A DNA stretch of 64,000 bases from Ochotona curzoniae (Eukaryota > Chordata > Mammalia > Lagomorpha > Ochotonidae): the NCBI RefSeq assembly GCF_017591425.1, contig NW_024466307.1:3966001-4030000 (forward strand). Direction: 5' to 3'. Position 1 is the first letter of the stretch, and every line of letters starts with the position of its first letter. The notes under the pieces were generated by a model, which did not search any database, was not told the DNA's origin, and saw only the letters and a list, made by a program, of their open reading frames with translations. This document shows positions 1 through 11,905 of this stretch, one piece after another. The position numbers and the translations under genes are program-made.

Positions 1-1344
1 TCTTCACAATGAGAAGGAATGATGTGCAAATACCTAGACGAGATGTTTGAAGGTACGAGATCTCTGAGAAAAGATCTCAGGTGGCGTGTTGGGCATGTCC
101 CACTTTCACCTCAGGGCCCTGTGAGCTTGGCAGCACTACGGGCTGAGAGATGAGAGTGAGGGAGAATGGCCTTAATAATTCGTCAGTAATGCAGCGGAAG
201 GGTCCCTGGATTCAGGGAGCTGATGAGGGCTGAGAATTCAGGGCAGTGAGAGACGTAAAAGGGGATGGCCTTTCTGACTCCGTGTGCGTGCTGTTCACCC
301 TGCTTAATCAGAGTGGAAGCAGAGATAAAGAGTAGCACGCTGACATCCAATGGCAGTCAGAAACGAGCGTGAGCACACGGGAGGCAGAAACGAGCCGGTG
401 AGGACCCAGGGGCCAGAAGAAGCTCTCAGAGAATGAAGTTCAATGACACTGTGACAGACATCAGAGTCGGGAAGCAGTGTGGTCGAGTTTCCCGTGCTAG
501 GGCTGCAAGTGGAGACGATGCCGACGTGAACTCCATGCCGGCTCCAGACTCTTCCAAGTGGAGTCAGAGATGAAAACTGAGGACAAGAGGAAATGGGATG
601 TTGAATGGGGGGATTTCAGGATCGCAAGAAAGACAAACGAGTGCAGCGGAAAGCTGCGGACATCACACGGATGCAGAAAGCAAGCTGCCCAGACAGCGAG
701 CAGGTGTGAAATGAGAACTACAAAGGGCCGTGGGAGCATCTGGCAGGGAACAACAGGTGAAGAGCCAAGTTCATGGAGACTGGCTCATGTGGCCTTAGGA
801 TGTTCTTGGTGGCTGGACAAACATTGGCGAGGTTACATCTGAGGAGAGCAGGCAATTAACGGAGAGACAAAGTATAGTGGGAACGCAAAGGCTGAGCCAA
901 CAGTGCAGCCGTTTAAAGCTCACCATGTGACACAGACGGCAGCAGCGGCTCTAGCGACGCCGGACTGGGAGTCCACACAACAAACGTTCAGGCTGCTGTG
1001 GAGGAAGGACAAGCCCTGCATCTGGGGCTCTGGGGAGGAGAATGTCCAGGCACGCTGGAGGCATGCTCGTGGGGGTGCAAGGCCACAGACGCAGGAAGCC
1101 AGACTAGTCACCGTGCTGAGTATTCAGAACGCAGAGGAGTCTGAGGGTCCTGAAGGGTGGACTGTGCAAGGGCCACCTGCTCTCCCACTGTCCCAGGCAT
1201 GGAATGCAGCCTATTCACACCCAGAGAGCATCTGCCAGTGCTCTGTCAGAGGGGACAGACGTGGCTCAGCCGCAGGAGTAAGACCAGAATCCAGGCAAGC
1301 ATGGCACACCCAAGTGTGCTCACAATACAGTGAAGAGGCGGGCA

Positions 1345-2684
1345 GCTCAGCACAATGCATCAAGCCTTACGGGATGCGGGAAAGACAGTGTTAAGAGCTG
1401 GTTCAGAGCAATTAGTGCCTCTAGCAACAAATCAGAAAGGCTTCAGGTAATGATCTAGCACTGCATCTCAAAGGCAAAACAACAAACCAAAGCAAAGTTA
1501 GTAGGAAAAAAGAATTAAAAGTAGAAATAAACAAACTTGAGACAAAAAAAAATATGACACATATGATCAGTGAACTGTGGGGCTTTAAAAAAAAGCAAAG
1601 GCAATGCCATTGGCTCAACTGACCACAAAGAAACAAGAGGGGAGGGGGGGGAATGGGTGGAGACCCAAAAACAGAGAAGAAGGAGATGAAACAGATTTGG
1701 CATTCAGGATTCATCAGAGTACTACAAACGGCTACGCGCTAACCAATGCAACCATCTACAAGAAAGGGAGCTTCCTGGACATACACAATATGCCTAGATT
1801 GAGTCACGATGACATGGGAAACCAAAAGATAAACAACTGAGAGATTAAATCTGAAAAACAAATCCCTGCCAACACAAAGCCCAGGACCAGAGAACTTCAC
1901 CGCTGAAGTGTACCAAACTTTTACAAAACTACTAATTGCAAACTGTTAAAACATGCAAGGCAAGGAGTCCTCCCAGCCCCCGGCAGAAGGACAGTGCAAC
2001 TTTAAGAAAGCAAGACAAGAAAGCCCCATGGACGGCTGTCCCTGATGAGTGCAGATGCAAGAATCATCAACAAAATACCAGTTTACAGGCTCCAACACCA
2101 CCACCCCAGGGAAGGTCATTCGCCTGGATCAGATAGGATTTATCACTGTTATGGAGGGTTGGTTCATTATATGTGAATCAATGCAATAATTACATTAACA
2201 AGCTAAAGACTGAAAAGTATCTCAGTAGATGCAGAAAAAAAATTTGATAAAATATAACATTCTTTTCATAATAAGAGGGAACAGTCCTCTGCATAATCAA
2301 GAAAGCATATGACAAACCTGTAGCATCACACTGAGTTGGAAAACTTGGAAGTGACACTGCCACTAAGATCTGGGACCAGACAAGGATGCTCACTCGTCAC
2401 TTGTGTCAATGAATCTGGTTGTCTGGGCCTCGATCATTGCGCAAGGAAAGGAAGTCAAAGGGAACCAAACTGGAAGGGAGGGCGGCAAGCGAGCCTCACG
2501 CACAGGTAACACCGTTCTCTACAAAGGAGAACCAGGAGTGCCAAGAGAAAAGGAACACCTGTGAGAGAGCTTGGGAAAGTCGCCAAACATAAGAGCAGTA
2601 CACACACCCCCAAAAAACTGTCGTCCTTGTATGCGCAAGCAATTCCATGGCTGAGAAAGAACTGGTAGGGTAAGATCTATTCAC
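1345..2684 (+). mobile_element. Old L1 (LINE-1) fragment, ORF2 reverse-transcriptase region
   Basis: The sequence follows the L1 ORF2 order over about 1.3 kb. It passes from a segment like 'tacgggatgcgggaaagaca' through 'atctagcactgcatctcaaa', 'cagagaacttcaccgctgaa', 'atgagtgcagatgcaagaat' and 'ctcagtagatgcagaaaaaa' to 'gatctgggaccagacaagga'. Many indels and stops break the frame, so it is dead. It is cut off on its 3' side by a SINE at 2685. It is antisense to EDIL3. The 5' limit is uncertain, and bases 1-1340 do not look like L1 to me. Confidence 0.8.
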
Positions 2685-2940
2685 GGGTCTGGTGCAGTAG
2701 CCTAGTGGCTAATGTCCTCGCCTTGCATGCGCCAGGGTCCCATATGGGCAACCAGTTTGTGTCACAGCAGCTCCACTTCCCATCTAGCTACCTGCTTATG
2801 GACTGGGGAAAGCAGCTGAGGATGGTCCAAAGCCTTGGGACCCTGCACCTGTGTGGGAGATCTGGAAGAGGCTCCTGGCTCCTGGCTTTGGATCAGCTCA
2901 GCAGTACCCACTGGGATTTGATGGGATGGGATACTCCAAC
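2685..2940 (+). mobile_element. Lagomorph SINE (pika-like), 3' truncated
   Basis: It shows the same head and body as the copy at 19039: 'cctagtggctaatgtcctcg', 'gtcccatatggg', 'aagccttgggaccctgcacc' and 'ctcctggctcctggcttt'. It lacks a CT-rich tail and poly(A). It sits directly after L1 ORF2 sequence, which it appears to interrupt. Confidence 0.88.
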
Positions 2941-4183
2941 CACATAGGGTGTGCCTGCCTGTCACGTGAGCTCACCCACGGAAAATGAATTCCCTTGTTT
3001 AGATGCTACCATCCGAGCATGCAGACGAACCACGGGGCTCTCTGTTTAGGTTATCTCTTGTCAGAAAAGGAGAAAAACAGGATGACAACAGGATGGCGGC
3101 CGAAACCACGTCGCTTGCGAGGTGATGCTTTCAGTGTTTTGTGTGCAGGGCATACTGCTCCATACAATGACACACAATTAAAAAAGCCACTGACACATTA
3201 CAGAGAAATAACCATGTCTTACTGACTTGGGCAGCTTTTCTAAAGGTGAATGCAAATCATCCAGTTTCATACTTATGGAATGTAAATATTTTAATGTGCC
3301 GTGTCAGGAGACCATCACAGGGCAAGAGGGGGAGGCCCTGCCACTGCATCTCCCGGCCTCACACTGCCTTGGGCCTGTCCTCAGAACACGTGGAGGTGCT
3401 TGCTCTAGAGCTGGGCAAGGGCCTTGGATGTATGCTGCCTGGGTGGGCTCTCCTCTCAGTGGGGCTCCTGGTAACTGCCCCCGCCTCCTTAGACAACACT
3501 AGTCGGGCCAAGTGAGAAAGACAGGGATGAAAGCAGCCTGCATGGATAAAAGCAGCCACCAGAACACAGCTTGCAATGATTCTCCTGCATGTTGAATCAA
3601 AATTGTTCATTCCTAAACAGCAATGTAAAGCGGGTCTCCCAGAAATGAAATTATACCAACAGAAGGGCAGCTCCACAGGGGCCAGGGAGGGCGACGCGTC
3701 CCAGGCCTGGCTGAAGGAGGACTCCCACTGTGACACGGTGCTTCCCTTTCAATGTGCGAACTTGCTTACACCGAGTCAGAGCAGAGCTGGTGTCTGTCGT
3801 TTGTACTGTGCAATGAGTTACAGAGGACATTTCAAGTCGCTTCCTTCGCTTTCCCTGCAGCTCAGTAACTGAAGAAATCCCTAGAAGTCGCCAGATGGTT
3901 CATCTATGCACACACAGGCTCCAGGAACTCCGCACACGGGGAATCAAGGCTCCTGCTTTGGTGTTTACGAATGGCAAGCCAAGAGGAGCAGCAGTTCTCT
4001 CCACCTGTTCTTCCACAGCAAGAGAGAGGGGACGTCCCAGAGGACGGGGCTTGGAATTGAGGGTCTCGTGCGCTTCCTTGTGGCCCTGCCACTGTCCCCG
4101 TTGTCCAAATGGGAGGCCTCATACGCAGTATGTATGAGTGTGAGACCCGGGAGAAGGCAGAATTGGCCAAAAGGCCATTCTGA

Positions 4184-4212
4184 TGTGTGTGTGCGTGTGT
4201 GTGTGTGTGTGC
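4184..4212. repeat. (TG)n microsatellite, one interruption
   Basis: It is a TG array with a single c replacing t near 4194. Confidence 0.94.
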
Positions 4213-5364
4213 ACGCCTCTGTCTTGAGAAATACATTGCTCCCCACATTGTTGAAAAGGGGGTTAAGGGTGTCGCTTTGGGGTCTTTGTAGTATGTATTC
4301 TCTGGTCCACCCTTTGGTGGAAAAGGGACAAGGCCCAGAGGACAATGCAGAGTGGTCCAAGGAATCGACAGACCTTGTTAACAGCTACTCCACTAAGGAA
4401 GGGACTTCGGTCATTTCTTGGTCTCTACGTGCAGGGGACTGGCACCGCCATATACTTCCATGACTCCTTGGGACCTCAAGACTGTGCTACAGGGAAGAGG
4501 TGTTGTTTTAATCCTCAGTGACTCATTTGGTGGCACTGAGAAGACTGGCATGCCAGACAACAGAAGGGAGTCAGGAAGATGACTTGGTCAGAAGTTGAGT
4601 AACCAGATGTGTCTGCACAGGGCACAGGGCAGCAGGGGCAATGGATCGCATCTGAGATGTTCCGCGTTATTTACCAGATTGAAGACCCGTATCTGTGAAT
4701 GGGATGTGACACACGGGGCTGCAGCTTACATTTACACTGCAAAGTCATTGCAACTTATCCTATATTTTCCAGATTTGGAAGCTTTCCCCAGAATTGAACA
4801 CTGATGTTTCTGGCTTCACAAGTATTATCTCTACGTTGCATATTTCATGTTCACAGCTTTAATTAGAACCCCTGCATCACCAGTGCATGTCTACCTCTGT
4901 TCCTCATCCCATTTGAATCGTATGTATTTCTGTTATTACATTTGAAAGGAAAAACAAAACAGTGAGGATTGCCACTGTCAATGTCCTCCTTTATAGATAC
5001 AGTGAAGCAGTTAAGCCTCTTTATAATTACAGAAACCTAGATGTACTTTCGGGTAACCAATCCCTTCATCTTACTCTGCCTCATCAATTCACCATCTGCT
5101 TCCAAATCTCATCCAACAACATGTTTTCCTTCTTTGATCACACCTCCGATTTTCTCACTTTTATTTAATTTCACATGAAGTAACCAAGGAATTTAATGCA
5201 TTTGTGCTCACAGCACTGAACCCAGGAGCCCAGTCCCTGGGCCAAGCACTGGCAGTTAGGTTCAGCCCGGGTGGTCAGGGACTGGGGCACCCAGTCAGTC
5301 AGCATCGACAGCATGGGGGTTGAGGGGAAAACCCAACCATGGTTACAAAGAGCGTCTGAGGGGG

Positions 5365-5482
5365 CCTCCACCTCCACAGGCAACATGGGACACTGGCTGA
5401 GGGGCCCCATCTCCACAGGGAACGTGGGACACTGGCTGAGGGGCCCCATCTCCACAGGGAACGTGGGACACCTGCTGAGGGG
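5365..5482. repeat. Minisatellite, 39-bp unit, three copies
   Basis: Three head-to-tail units lie at 5365-5404, 5405-5443 and 5444-5482. The second and third are identical except for one substitution (ctggctg to cctgctg). The unit runs ccccatctccacaggg, then aacgtgggaca, then ctggctgagggg. No spacer lies between units, so this is not CRISPR-like. Confidence 0.95.
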
Positions 5483-8400
5483 CCTAACATTAACAAAGAA
5501 ACGTCTCAGGGGAGGCACGTGAGTGGCCCAGTGAGGCATTCACGCAGCCAGTGTCACTCCCACAGGTTCTGCCCACCACGTGAGGTAATGTCTACATAAG
5601 ACAGGAGATCTGCCTGGCCACGATCATTAAAACTGCTGAGCTGGTATGTACTCCAAATTAAATCCGGGGAGCTGAAATTTTAATCCATTTTCATATACTC
5701 TTAAAATTTTTTAATAAAATCCAAACTCTGTCAGACTTATCACATAATTACTTCAGAGATTAAAAATATCATAATCTCCCCCGACAAGTCCTTTTAATGG
5801 TCAGTGAAATTCACATGCAATCTGCGATCTTACTAAGTGACTATGTCTCAATTTCTGCTTTATTACAGTTCATTACCATGTTTTATTCATCTGCCCTTGC
5901 CTCTCCTGCTCAAATTTCCAGCAAAGAACAGAAAATTCTTTAACATCGCAATGGCGTGTCCCCCTCCTCTCATGTAAGCAAGGTTCTGGGTTGGATTAGG
6001 TTCTTGAGACACACATATTTAATCTGTAATGAGCTAAGACAATGGAGGCCCTAAATTTGTCTTGGCTTCTGTAATTGATCAATTAGGAAGCATAAAGTCT
6101 AACCACTCTGCTCCTATTTTTTCTCTGACCTGCTTCATGAATAATGTTAGGCTTCCTTCCTTTCAGTAGTGAAATTTAATGATCCCCGGTAAATCAGAAC
6201 TTTGGGATGAATCATCTAGATGAAAAGAGAGCAAGGTGTTCCTGATTAACTCCAGTTGTTCCTGTGAGCATGCCAGCCAGTGCGCATGCCAGCATCACGG
6301 GACAAGTGGGAGTCTGTAAAATAATACTGGACACAAATCAAACAGTTAATAAAAAAAAAAAGACGCTCATTGCAGTATTGACTACAATTTTTCATGGAAC
6401 ATACACTTTGGGACAATCCTAGTCAGGTTTTCCGCTTTGAGGAAAGACCCAACTCCGACAGGAGGATTCCTCGTTCTGCATGTGGGAGGAGAGAGAATAG
6501 CAGAGGGAGCCTGGCTACCAAGGCAGTGGATAGCACAGGTGGGCAGGGGAGGCACTGGCTCCGCGTTGGCAGGCTGATGCCCAGCATTACAGGTGCAGGA
6601 GGCAGACATGCCAGCAGGCACAGCCTGCCGCCAACGCTGAGCATGCACACTGGGGCGCTGGATGAGACCCAACACAGAGGATGTACAATGGGACACTGGG
6701 GTTTGGCAAGACTGTGGGCTGCAGGGAGCATCACCACGTCAGGAGTGTCTTCCATTAAGATGACAGTTCAACAAGCTAGCAATAACAATGCAGGGTTTTG
6801 GGTGTTGTAATGGGAGACGGGGCACTCTAGAGCATGCAGTAAGAGCAGCTGGCCAGCCTCACATAGAAGCACACTTGTAGGCACAGATATGCATTCCCAC
6901 AAGTGCAAGCTGTCTTCCCATAGTGACACCTGCACTAAGCCCCAGTGCCTTCCCAGTCACAGAAGAGTGTCTGTGGCTCAGAAAACATCATCTCGAGGCA
7001 GCTGTAAGAGATGCCCTCACCTGGAAATGCTGCAACAAGTCTATGCTTTTAAGCCATTAAATGATTAATCAGTGCATGAAGAACTGATAGACACAGGTCC
7101 GCAAGATTCTTGGTAAACAGCAAGTTAACGAGATCTCCTGGCTGAGAGCGCATCACTGGCCAGGGGCTGGCGGGAGGAAGCACGTGCCTGTACTGGCGAC
7201 TGCAGGCCCATGTTGGCTAGCTACGGCAGGAAGCCACAGCTTCCTGGGGGAGGTGGCTGGGGAAGAACGTAGAGGTCGGATAAGAGTCAATAATTAGATG
7301 ACAGCCTATCATAAAGTCAGCCTGCCTTCTGACCAGGGACAAATGTGAGAAGGCTTACTGGGGTTTGAGTTTTTCATGGGATACACAAACATAAGCAGTG
7401 GAAAATTCTGACAGCACTCACTGGAAACCTGGAGACCATGTGGGGTCACGGACACTGCAAGCCGTGGCCTCTCCTGCTAGCTTTCCCCTGGCCTGGCTGA
7501 AACACTGCCCTAGATGAGATGACCCACTCAATGCCAGGGCCTTCTTAAGCCTCTGCATCGGACAGCAAGTATTTTTAATACATTGAAACCACATTTGATT
7601 TGTGACAGGATCAAGTGTAGAAATTAACCTGAGCAGGCTAACATCACTGCCCAACAATGAAGCAAAATTCCCGGTGGGTGGATGTTTATTGTAATGGGAC
7701 TAACATTTGCATTACGATCCTCTAAGATTAATGACATTGAGAAAAGTCAAGAGTAAAGAACTTCGAGTCAGTTGCTGCACAGATATCAAGTTCAGTCCAA
7801 TGGCTGGAGACAGGCAGGTCTCCAGGAAAGGCTGGAAACTGGCCATCACCAAACATTTGATAGTCAGAGGGAGGAAGAATGACAGACCTAGTGCTGTCCT
7901 TTCCTTCCACCCTGTACCCTGGGCTGGACCACCAGCTCCAGCTGAGGCATGAGGTCAAGTTGCTTGCATTCTTCATGTTTCCCTGGCAGCCATTTAACAG
8001 AATGGGTGTAGCTGTCTTCACAGAACAGAACAGAGGCAGAAGACAGAGGCGGAGCTTAGAGTCAGGGAAGAGACTTTGCAAGTCACAGGCAGGAGGCCAC
8101 TGAGCTGAGGCAGACGCTAACGTGTATTCTGGAAACGGCAGGACACCCACTCCCCACTCAGGGTCCCTGAGGCCTGCCTCTCCAGGCTCCTGGGTGCAGC
8201 CATTACCCTCCAGATCTCCTTTCCTTTCTCCCCTTCTCTGCCCTTCCCTCCCTCCCTCCCTCTCTCTCCCTTTTCTCCATGCTTCCTTCGCACCCATGTC
8301 TACATGCTTGTGTCTTTCTGGATGGTACCTGTACCTCATTCCCTCCTACAGCTAGATCACATTCCATTTTTAATCTGTACTTTGGGGTGTTTGTCTGAAT

Positions 8401-10150
8401 GGCCCTTTGCACTCACACTATCCGACTTCTGCAACGTTTTTGCTTGTATCTGCTGCTGTGCAAAGCTGCTTTCTTTCCCCAGCATGATTCTACCTGCTGC
8501 ACTATATTCTCTCCTTCAACGTTACTATTTTTCCAAATTATCTTTTTGGTACAGGTTCTGTTGGCTCCAAATTTTTAATGTTGCACCGTAATTAGTTTTT
8601 ACAAATGTGAAGTAGAGTTTCAATTATATTACTGTGAGGTTTTATAAGTGTTATTTGGTCTTAATGATACTAGATACTGCTTCTTGCTTCCCGGTTTACA
8701 AAGCAAAAGCATAATACCAACTAATTTTTCTTTTCTGTACATGCACGGTGTTGCCAATTCTGTCTTCCTGCTTCTGAATCAGATAAATCGGGATCTGAGC
8801 ATTTTACAAATGGGTGTCTCATAGACGCTCACCCTCAAGTTCAAGCCCGTTGTCCCTACAGGAGAGAATTCCATGTGGGTGTGAAGGCCAGGTGGGTAGC
8901 TGAAGGTGCCCTTGGGAAGCAGACCTAGACTTGCCCCACGGAGGTGATCAGGCAGCACAGAGCAGGGCAAACACAGCAGGGATGCCGTGTGCAGTGGGAT
9001 GCAACAGGCTCCCACATCACAAGGGCTCCATGTCACACCGCAGTGTGAGGATCCCTCATTTATGTTCTGGTGCGAACTTCTAAGGCAGAACTTGTAACTC
9101 TAGCCTGCCATGCCACCTGCTGAGGGGGTAGCACCACCTTACGAAATCCTTCTGCATTACTAAGACTCCACATCACTTAGGGCTTCACACACTTCCCAGC
9201 AGCGCCATCACCATCACCATCCCTTGGTCTCTCTTTGCATTCTTAATCTACGTGCAATCAAACCTTGTAAGTCCACTTTCAATAAATACATATATTACTG
9301 ATGCAATCCACTTCTTTTAGTCTTCATTGCTATCACCCAAGTTCAAAACTACTTGCTTCTAACATGAGTATTTCAACATTCTCTTAGATGAACTTGACTG
9401 GCTGTGTTGCTGCTCTTTTCGTCCCCTAAGATCAATGCTTTTCATAGCTACCCATATCAACTTTTAAAAATACACACGAGCTCAAGTTACTTCCTCTTTG
9501 CTGATATGGGATATGGCAGGTGGCCACATTAAGGCCACTAGCTAGAAGCTACACCTCCCCTGCCCTATGTAATTCTACCTTCCCCAGGCAGTGCCTTCTC
9601 TCACCAGCCTCACCAAGGACCTGGGGGTGGTAGCAGGTAACTACTCCCCATTACCATCCTACTGTAAGAGACTGAGAAGAAGCAAGGACTCTCTCTTCTC
9701 CCGCACTCAGAAGTATTTTAGTGTCCTGCTTTCTCTCTCATTCTCTCTCCCTCTTCCTTTCCCAGCCCACTCTATTCCTCAACAATGGCCAAGTGTGTAT
9801 GTCTGTGCTTGTACGTATGTGTTTTTCTCACCTTTTAAAAATACTTTAACACTTGGTACATTGTACTTGTACCTTCTGTAGGTAAGAGGTGAGAGCCTGG
9901 AAATGGGGACTTTAGATCTCACCTGGCCTATAATGCAACGACTTCTTCATCGGACACAAAGTGGGTATCCATGTGTGGTCTGTACCCTGCCTCCCTTGGC
10001 AACTCCTCTGCAGTGACTCCAAGCCTTCCTGTGCTGGCCATGGCAATCTTTCTTCCAACATACCAAGCTTACTCCTGCTTTAGGGTTTGTGCCCCAGACC
10101 TTGGCTCCTTTCTTTTTTCATTCAATATTTATTTCACCTCAAGTCTTCAG

Positions 10151-10154
<4 letters not shown>

Positions 10155-10192
<38 letters not shown>
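10155..10192. repeat. (CA)19 microsatellite
   Basis: It is a perfect 38-bp CA array, preceded by cacg. Confidence 0.98.
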
Positions 10193-10194
<2 letters not shown>

Positions 10195-10284
10195 TAACTA
10201 AATTTGCACTATTTGGGGGGGGTTGCTTTATGGCATGTTTCACCACCTGATAATATCATTATGTGAATTGTTGGTTGGTATCTT

Positions 10285-10415
10285 ATCCACCAGACTATAG
10301 ACTGCACAATGGCAGGGATTTGGCCTGCCATCATCTTCCTCAATTCCAGGATCTTGTTGGAGGATTGCTGGCACACAGCTTGTGTTGGTAGAATGTTGGT
10401 TAAATTAATTGTAGC
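10285..10415 (+). mobile_element. L2-like 3' end remnant
   Basis: Segments 'tccaccagactatagactgc', 'acaatggcagggatttggcc', 'attgctggcacacagcttgt' and 'gtagaatgttggttaaatta' follow the L2 3' terminal order (gactgtaagctcc..., ggcagggactttg, tggcacatagtaggtgctca). Confidence 0.5.
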
Positions 10416-11764
10416 TGACATTCATCTTTTGCAGAAGGATTTGAAAGGAGGACTGACAGGATTCAGAAGGGTACAAGATGTGACCTGGAGTTACACCTGG
10501 ACTCGCACTGGCTGGAGTAGCAAGTCTTCCCTTCAGTAGCTGCCCATCTGACCTTGTCCAAGTGCCTTCCCTCTCCAGGTATAGTTTAGGAAAAAAAAGC
10601 ATAAATACGGCTAATGCTATTTTTCATAGTAGTAAAGATAAAATATATATTACAAAAATTGCTAGCATTACATATGCATACTGGTTACTGCCTTCAGGAC
10701 TCGCAAAGGGCAGAACTAGGGTTAGGAAACTGACTTCCTTCAGAATTCAAATGACAAATATGAACACATTGATATAAATCCTTGTCACTTGAACAAATGT
10801 TAGTATTTACATGAGAAACAGTCCAGTGGCTCTTGGAATGCTGGCTGCTTCCTGTTGTTCCAAAGCTCTCCTGAATCCTGAATTTTAGTAAATTACAGAG
10901 TGGATTTTGAGCATTCCTGGTGGGCCAATTTCTCTGGGTTGAAAACATTCCAGTTGTACCTGTAAACAGAAGTTCTCAGTTTTCTATTCTCCATGGTGTA
11001 GGGTTTATTTATCAATTATAATGACTATATCTCAAACTATTAAAAGGAATGAGAACATAATCGAAGAAATCCCCAGTCCTCCCAGATATGATTTAATCTT
11101 TTCTTTTTGACTGAAGAAGCCAAATCCATTTCCCTGCAAACAGCTTTGATTTTATAAGACGCGGTCTGAATACATCACAACTGTGAGGTACATTTTAATT
11201 TCTATGAGACTTTTCCTGTGTTCGGATAAAACGTACACTTCCATTCTTACTCGAGTTTCCTCCTAATTAAAGAAGCATTGAAAGAATTAAAAATGCTTTC
11301 AACTGTTTTACAAATACAATTTGTAAGTAACGAATAATTGTTTTCAACCTCTCAAGATATTCAAGCTGTTATCCTTATTTTATTTCTAAGAACAAAAACT
11401 AAAGAATGAATGCATCTTCCAATTTCACATGATGGCATTTACTAGTGCAACATACGTTAATGCATCTCTGAAAGTTTGAAAATTTTCAATCTAGAGTCAA
11501 TAACGTCAGCATTAGTCAAGATAGAAATACTAGTGCTAGTAGTACTCAAATTAGCATAGTTTGTGATGTAGAATGAAACCGATTTAAATGTAAAATCTCT
11601 ACATTTAGATTTTAAAAGGGATTTTCTTTTTATGAAGACAAACTATTTGAAACTTAGCCAAAGGCTTCAGGAAAATCCTGCTGGTAAATGAAAACATTAT
11701 TTCTTTGTGGGTGCTGATTGTTAATATACTGAAATACAGGGAAATCAATGTGATATACTAATCA

Positions 11765-11905
11765 TGTATCCATTCATTCATGAATGATCCAGTACACACT
11801 GAGAACCAGCACTGTGCTATGTGTAAGTTCTAAAGGCTGGGGTCCAGCAGCAAATAAAGATGAAAGCAGTATGTGATGGCAGTTGTCGCTGGTGAATTAT
11901 AAGGT
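11765..11905 (+). mobile_element. L2-like LINE remnant
   Basis: It reads 'atccattcattcatgaatga', 'gaaccagcactgtgctatgt' and 'ggctggggtccagcagcaaa', as in the L2 3' region. Confidence 0.5.

Noticed and set aside
3906..4463. 185-codon open frame on the plus strand
   Set aside because: It includes a TG microsatellite (VCVRVCVCVHA) and has no similarity I can name.
5365..5482. CRISPR-like array
   Set aside because: The units are head to tail with no unique spacers, and the DNA is mammalian.
5171..5539. Protein with three 13-residue repeats on the minus strand
   Set aside because: The repeats are the translation of the 39-bp minisatellite. The period being a multiple of three is enough to explain it.
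7728..8339. 203-codon open frame on the minus strand
   Set aside because: The N-terminal third comes from a CT-rich low-complexity run (GREREGGREGQ type residues). There is no splice context and no recognisable family.
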